A stretch of DNA of 64,000 nucleotides from Hoyosella sp. YIM 151337 (GTDB lineage Bacteria; Actinomycetota; Actinomycetes; Mycobacteriales; Mycobacteriaceae). The position numbers and the translations under genes are program-made. The stretch covers positions 1 through 64,000 of the forward strand of contig NZ_JAPEIQ010000043.1 in NCBI RefSeq assembly GCF_026041215.1, in the 5' to 3' direction. Every line of letters begins with the position of its first letter. The first letter of the stretch is position 1. Below the pieces are notes generated by a model that was given only the letters and a program-made list of their open reading frames with translations, did not search any database and was not told the DNA's origin. Below are positions 60,227-64,000 of this stretch, one piece after another.

Positions 60227-61672
60227 ATGCGCGAATACAAAGAGCTGTACATCGGCGGTCACTGGGCCGCGCCCTCAAGTGAGCAGCGAGTCGACGTTAT
60301 CTCGCCACACAGCGAGGAGACGGTGGGTTCAGCCCCGGCAGGCACACCGGATGACATCGACCGCGCCGTCGCTGCGGCGCGCCAGGCATTCGATGAGGGG
60401 CCCTGGCCACAACTCGATCCGTCCGAGCGGCTTGCCGCAGTGCAGAGAATCACCGACGCATACAACGCGCGGCAGGCGGAGCTTTCCGAACTGATAAGCT
60501 CCGAAATGGGTGCGCCGCTGTGGTTTTCCCAGGTAGGGCAGGTCGGTGCGACGTCGATGGCGCTCGCGGCCTTCCTGAACATCGGGTCGCAGTACCAGTG
60601 GGAAGAGCGGCGCACGGGCTTCTTCGGCCAGGACGTGGTCGTTCGTCGCGAACCAGCCGGTGTTGCCGGCCTGATTACGCCGTGGAATGTGCCGCACTTC
60701 ACGACGATTTCCAAGCTCATTCCTGCGCTTCTCGCAGGGTGCACGGTGGTGCTGAAGCCTTCCGAGGAAGTGCCGCTTTCGGCACTTGCGCTGGCTGAGA
60801 TAATCGATGAGGCGGGCCTGCCGGAAGGCGTTGTGAGCATTGTCCCTGGGGGCCGCGATACCGGCGAGCATTTGGTGACACACCGCGGCGTCGACAAAAT
60901 ATCCTTCACCGGCTCGCCGTCCGCGGGCAGGCGAATTGCGTCTCTTTGTGGGCAAGACCTGCGGCGCGTCACGCTCGAACTCGGTGCGAAGTCGGCCGCG
61001 ATAATCCTGGACGACGCGGACCTCGCCATGACGATCGAGCGACTGCCACTCGCATCGCTGCTCAATAGCGGCCAGGCATGCATCGCGCAGACACGGATCC
61101 TCGCCTCGCGGCAGCGGTATGACGAGGTTGTGGATGCCGTTACGGCAATGGCGCAAGGGCTTCCGGTAGGGGACCCGCTCGATGCCGCAAACTACATCGG
61201 CCCGATGGTGTCACGACGTCAGCAGCAGCGTGTCGACGGCTATATCTCGCTCGGACAAGAAGAAGGGGCCCGCATAACAACCGGCGGAAACGGCATGCCG
61301 GACGGGCTTGATCGGGGCTGGTATGTGCGCCCAACGGTGTTCGCGGACGTCGACAACCACATGCGGATTGCTCAGGAAGAGATCTTCGGGCCCGTCCTGG
61401 CGGTTATTCCATACGACGACGAGGCGGACGCGATCCGCATCGCAAACGACTCTGCCTACGGCCTTGGAGGGTCCGTATGGACGTCCGACGTCGAGCATGG
61501 TGTCGACGTAGCCCGGAAGGTGCGTACAGGAACACTGGGTATCAACCAGTACCTGCTCGATTTCACCTCACCGTTCGGCGGTTACAAGTCGAGTGGCTTC
61601 GGGCGTGAGTTCGGCCCAGAAGGCATCGAACCATACATCGAATACAAGTCGATCTCACTTCCGATCGGATAG
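60227..61672 (+). CDS. Aldehyde dehydrogenase (NAD-dependent)
   Basis: 481 residues from ATG 60227 (GAGG six bases upstream); the open frame extends back through the preceding gene. Catalytic Glu in LELGAKSAAII, Cys in NSGQACIAQTRIL, cofactor strand ITPWNVPHFTTISKLIPAL and EEIFGPVLAVIPYD are the standard motifs. Placed eight bases after the flavin oxidoreductase in the fadD19 operon. Likely oxidises an aldehyde from side-chain degradation, for instance one released by an aldolase; inference. Confidence 0.9.
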   Translation: MREYKELYIGGHWAAPSSEQRVDVISPHSEETVGSAPAGTPDDIDRAVAAARQAFDEGPWPQLDPSERLAAVQRITDAYNARQAELSELISSEMGAPLWFSQVGQVGATSMALAAFLNIGSQYQWEERRTGFFGQDVVVRREPAGVAGLITPWNVPHFTTISKLIPALLAGCTVVLKPSEEVPLSALALAEIIDEAGLPEGVVSIVPGGRDTGEHLVTHRGVDKISFTGSPSAGRRIASLCGQDLRRVTLELGAKSAAIILDDADLAMTIERLPLASLLNSGQACIAQTRILASRQRYDEVVDAVTAMAQGLPVGDPLDAANYIGPMVSRRQQQRVDGYISLGQEEGARITTGGNGMPDGLDRGWYVRPTVFADVDNHMRIAQEEIFGPVLAVIPYDDEADAIRIANDSAYGLGGSVWTSDVEHGVDVARKVRTGTLGINQYLLDFTSPFGGYKSSGFGREFGPEGIEPYIEYKSISLPIG

Positions 61673-62122
61673 GTGAACACCGTGGCCGTAACAGTCAGCT
61701 GGGATGAGAATGCGGGCCAGCCGCCGGCGCGCGTCGCAGCGCTGCGCTCGATGCGAGCCGTCGACGCGGGCAACAAAGAAGAGTGGCTGGCGCTGTTCGC
61801 TGCGAACGCGGTCGTCGAAGACCCGGTTGGACCGTCTGGTTTCGACCCGGCAGCCCAGGGCCACCACGGGCATCGGGGAATCGCGGCGTTCTGGGACACC
61901 GCGATCGCGAAGGTTGACCGCTTCGACTTCACTATGCGCGACTCCCACGCATGCGGGAATGAGGTCGCCAACGTCGGCACCATCACGTCGTACTTGCCGG
62001 GCGGCTACCGCGTCGACACCGATCTGATCACGGTGTACAAGGTCGACGATGACGGCAAGATCCTGTCGATGCGGGCTTTCTGGGAAGTGGAACGGGCGGC
62101 CGCGACCGCGCGGCACGTGTGA
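61673..62122 (+). CDS. NTF2-like protein, ketosteroid-isomerase-related without the catalytic Tyr
   Basis: 149 residues from GTG 61673, immediately after the aldehyde dehydrogenase stop; GTG 61682 with AGGTG upstream is an alternative. VVEDPVG and DLITVYKVDDDGKILSMRAFW are shared with the isomerase-like protein at 2690-3061, including both acidic positions, but the Tyr14 position appears to be Ser. It may bind a steroid or steroid CoA without isomerase chemistry. Last gene of the fadD19 operon. Confidence 0.78.
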   Translation: MNTVAVTVSWDENAGQPPARVAALRSMRAVDAGNKEEWLALFAANAVVEDPVGPSGFDPAAQGHHGHRGIAAFWDTAIAKVDRFDFTMRDSHACGNEVANVGTITSYLPGGYRVDTDLITVYKVDDDGKILSMRAFWEVERAAATARHV

Positions 62123-62139
62123 GCTGCCCTGAATAGGAA

Positions 62140-62168
62140 CACCCGGCCCGCCTAGCGCGGACCGGGTG
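62140..62168. terminator. GC-rich hairpin between convergent operons
   Basis: CACCCGGCCCGC (62140-62151) and GCGGACCGGGTG (62157-62168) pair at 11 of 12 positions around a 5-base loop, between the NTF2-like and CsbD-like genes. Works in both directions. Confidence 0.7.
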
Positions 62169-62181
62169 AACGCCTGTGAAT

Positions 62182-62430
62182 TTACTGTTCGGAGGCTTCC
62201 CGTGCCTCGTCAGCGGCAGCCTGGCCGCGTGCCTTCTCGGCTTCGGCTTCCTTTTGCGCCACCTCGCGCTGGTTTTCGGCCTTGTCCTGTTGAGCCGCAC
62301 CTTCACGCTGCAGTGAGTCGTTTCCAGTCACCGCGCCCGCGGCTTCCTTCACTTTGCCCTTTACGTCCTCGACGACGCCCTTGACGCCAGATTCTGGGCC
62401 GCTGTCCTTATCAGTCACAGTATTCACCAT
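62182..62430 (-). CDS. CsbD-like stress protein
   Basis: 82 residues from ATG 62430 (start uncertain; a GTG one codon later is also possible). GVVEDVKGKVKEAAGAVTGNDSLQREGAAQQDKAE is the CsbD-family motif, followed by a charged, Ala/Glu/Lys/Arg-rich helical tail. The protein is small and hydrophilic. Members are induced by general stress in many bacteria, with no known enzymatic activity. Monocistronic. Confidence 0.8.
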   Translation of the reverse strand: MVNTVTDKDSGPESGVKGVVEDVKGKVKEAAGAVTGNDSLQREGAAQQDKAENQREVAQKEAEAEKARGQAAADEAREASEQ

Positions 62431-62473
62431 CCTTTCGCCGAGCGAGATACCCGGCACGGACGGTGCTAAACAT

Positions 62474-63856
62474 TCAGCATTCCACGTGATTCACGGCGAC
62501 GTTGATGGCCAGTCCGCCCATCGACGTCTCCTTGTACTTCGACAGCATGTCCGCCCCAGTTGAACGCATGGTTTCGATCACCTGGTCCAGGCTGACGCGG
62601 TGTGTGCCATCGCCCCGCAACGCCATGCGTGCTGCGTTGATTGCCTTGCCCGCAGAGATTGCGTTGCGCTCAATACATGGGATCTGCACGAGCCCAGCGA
62701 TCGGATCACATGTCAGCCCCAGGCTGTGTTCCATGGCGATCTCAGCCGCATTTTCGACCTGGCGCGGCGAACCGCCAAGAACTTCAGCCAAACCAGCAGC
62801 GGCCATGGATGCGGCAGAACCTACCTCACCCTGGCAGCCGACCTCCGCGCCGGAGATCGATGCGCGCTCCTTGTAGAGCGAGCCGATTGCGCCGGCGGTG
62901 AGCAAGAAACGAATGGCGGTGTCATCCGCGTCCATACGTCCCGCTGGGGTGTAGTGGACGGCGTAGTGCAGCACTGCGGGAATGATGCCAGCCGCGCCGT
63001 TGGTTGGCGCGGTCACGATCCTGCCGCCCGAGGCGTTTTCCTCGTTCACCGCCAGCGCGACGAGGTTCACCCAATCCTCGGCGAACTCGGGCTGCCTGTC
63101 CGGGTCCTCCGCGCTGAGCTTCAGGAACCAATCGCGCGCGCGACGACGAACTCTCAGCGTGCCCGGCAGATAGCCGGAACGAGAGATTCCGGTTTCTTCG
63201 CACTCGCGCATCACGTCCCTGATGTGCAGCAGCCGTTCGTGAACGTCATGAGCAGAACGCTTTTCGCATTCCGACCGGTGCATGACCTCACTGATAGAGC
63301 ATTCGAACTGATCGGTTAGCTCGATGAGTTCCTTCGCTGAGGTGAAGGTGAGTCCGCCGACCGCGGGCGGCGGCGGCTGCGACGCTTCCGCTTCGGTGAC
63401 GACAAATCCGCCCCCGACCGAAAAATACGTTTCCTCGTGGACAACAGTCGCTTCACCCGCAAAAGCGCTGAGCGTCATACCGTTGGGGTGAAACGGCAGC
63501 GCTGTCAGCGGGTGAAGAACGATATCGTCTTCGCTCAGTTTCACCTTCTGTGTACCGCCGAGGGTGATGCATCCCGTCGAACGGATCGTCGTGATGCGCT
63601 CCTCGAGGTAGTCGGTGGTAATGGTTTCCGGATGGTTGCCTTCCAGCCCGAGCAGCACCGCGGGCATGGTGCCGTGGCCTTTGCCGGTAGCTGCGAGCGA
63701 TCCGTACAGGTTCACCTGGACGTCAGTGACGTCATCAAGCCGGCCGCGTTCGCGCACCTCCGCGGCGAAGCGGGCAGCTGCCCGCATCGGCCCAACGGTG
63801 TGTGAGCTTGACGGTCCGATGCCAACGGAGAAGAGATCGAAGACGCTGACTGTCAT
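62474..63856 (-). CDS. sdaA: L-serine ammonia-lyase, iron-sulfur type
   Basis: 460 residues from ATG 63856 with GGGGGAC upstream; the longer frame enters gcvH. Single-chain form: N-terminal beta domain ([27 protein letters not shown]) and C-terminal alpha domain with cluster cysteines in [27 protein letters not shown]. The chain ends in ...HVEC; in the Legionella enzyme such a C-terminal Cys ligates the [4Fe-4S] cluster in the resting state. Converts L-serine to pyruvate and ammonia. Coupled to gcvH by an ATGA overlap. Confidence 0.93.
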   Translation of the reverse strand: MTVSVFDLFSVGIGPSSSHTVGPMRAAARFAAEVRERGRLDDVTDVQVNLYGSLAATGKGHGTMPAVLLGLEGNHPETITTDYLEERITTIRSTGCITLGGTQKVKLSEDDIVLHPLTALPFHPNGMTLSAFAGEATVVHEETYFSVGGGFVVTEAEASQPPPPAVGGLTFTSAKELIELTDQFECSISEVMHRSECEKRSAHDVHERLLHIRDVMRECEETGISRSGYLPGTLRVRRRARDWFLKLSAEDPDRQPEFAEDWVNLVALAVNEENASGGRIVTAPTNGAAGIIPAVLHYAVHYTPAGRMDADDTAIRFLLTAGAIGSLYKERASISGAEVGCQGEVGSAASMAAAGLAEVLGGSPRQVENAAEIAMEHSLGLTCDPIAGLVQIPCIERNAISAGKAINAARMALRGDGTHRVSLDQVIETMRSTGADMLSKYKETSMGGLAINVAVNHVEC

Positions 63857-64000
63857 CCGTCGTCCCCCTTCGTGAGTATGCGCGCGTACTGCGCAGGCGT
63901 GAGGAGCCCATCCATCGAGGACGCCGATGTGGGCAGAATGGCGAACAGCCACCCCTTGTAAAACGGATCATCCATGGCCAGTTGCGGATTCGCTTGCACA
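63853..64000 (-). CDS. gcvH: Glycine cleavage system H protein, C-terminal part
   Basis: The last 48 codons of a gene that continues beyond the right edge. The frame reads [24 protein letters not shown]...[12 protein letters not shown], the usual end of GcvH (N-P-x-x...DP-x-x-GWL, final LL-x-x-x-x-Y helix). The lipoyl-lysine part lies outside. Its stop overlaps the sdaA start by four bases. GcvH with SdaA joins glycine-to-serine and serine-to-pyruvate conversion. Confidence 0.8.
   Translation of the reverse strand, partial: VQANPQLAMDDPFYKGWLFAILPTSASSMDGLLTPAQYARILTKGDDG

Overview
The window is GC-rich, densely coding DNA from an actinobacterium, most likely a mycolic-acid-containing member of the Mycobacteriales (Rhodococcus, Hoyosella or Mycobacterium relatives). 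I base this on long runs of genes with ATGA/GTGA overlaps, frequent GTG and TTG starts, and a gene content dominated by aerobic sterol and steroid catabolism with the gene pairs and operator sequences known from Mycobacterium and Rhodococcus. The species cannot be fixed from the sequence alone. I see no rRNA, tRNA, CRISPR array or insertion sequence.

Left edge (1-2.6 kb): the first 48 codons of a sugar-type ABC transporter binding lipoprotein on the minus strand, a divergent LacI-family regulator with LacI-like operator cores between them, and a secreted glycine-rich protein. Block A (2.7-9.5 kb) matches the KstR2-controlled ring C/D region of M. tuberculosis (Rv3548c-Rv3553): leftward echA20-ipdA-ipdB-ipdC plus a ketosteroid-isomerase-like gene, and rightward two SDR genes plus an old-yellow-enzyme reductase, around a shared operator.

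Spacer (9.5-16.3 kb): a leaderless XRE regulator with a nucleotidyltransferase-like partner that runs antisense into the next gene, a NarL-type two-component system divergent from a FtsX-type ABC exporter, an alpha/beta hydrolase, and two gene remnants (an OHCU-decarboxylase-like gene and the tail of a surface protein).

Block B (16.3-39.2 kb) is the most unusual part. A leftward run of 14 or 15 tightly packed genes (31.1 down to 16.3 kb) joins the lower steroid pathway (hsaD, kstD, hsaA, hsaE, hsaG, hsaF) to a TRAP transporter (dctPQM), a steroid-type Baeyer-Villiger monooxygenase, an HSL-family esterase, a hydroxysteroid dehydrogenase-like SDR and a degenerate RibBA-like protein. Next to it are a FadA3-like thiolase and an IclR regulator. 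Divergent from the IclR gene is a hsaA-like, hsaC, hsaB, kshA, small CxxC protein, kshB, MaoC operon. Two perfect palindromes lie in the intergenic region. Read together, the block looks like a self-contained catabolon for C19 and possibly C21 steroids: import, acetyl side-chain removal by oxygen insertion and ester cleavage, ring A/B opening by KstD, KshAB and HsaABCD, and HsaEFG to pyruvate and propionyl-CoA.

Block C (39.2-62.2 kb): a TetR-SDR pair, an HSL hydrolase, a hydroxysteroid dehydrogenase, then fadA5 divergent from cyp125 with KstR operators; an inserted transport and metal region (SulP with ArsR, ABC-F ATPase, CmtR-type ArsR with a P1B ATPase); then ltp3-ltp4-DUF35, a membrane-anchored hydrolase, and echA19 divergent from fadD19, with a flavin oxidoreductase, aldehyde dehydrogenase and NTF2-like gene downstream of fadD19. 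This is cholesterol side-chain degradation with KstR-type operators at three promoters. The right edge holds a CsbD-like stress protein, L-serine ammonia-lyase and the 3' end of gcvH.

Several operons end in unusually long near-perfect hairpins with large loops, which appear to be the local form of transcription end.
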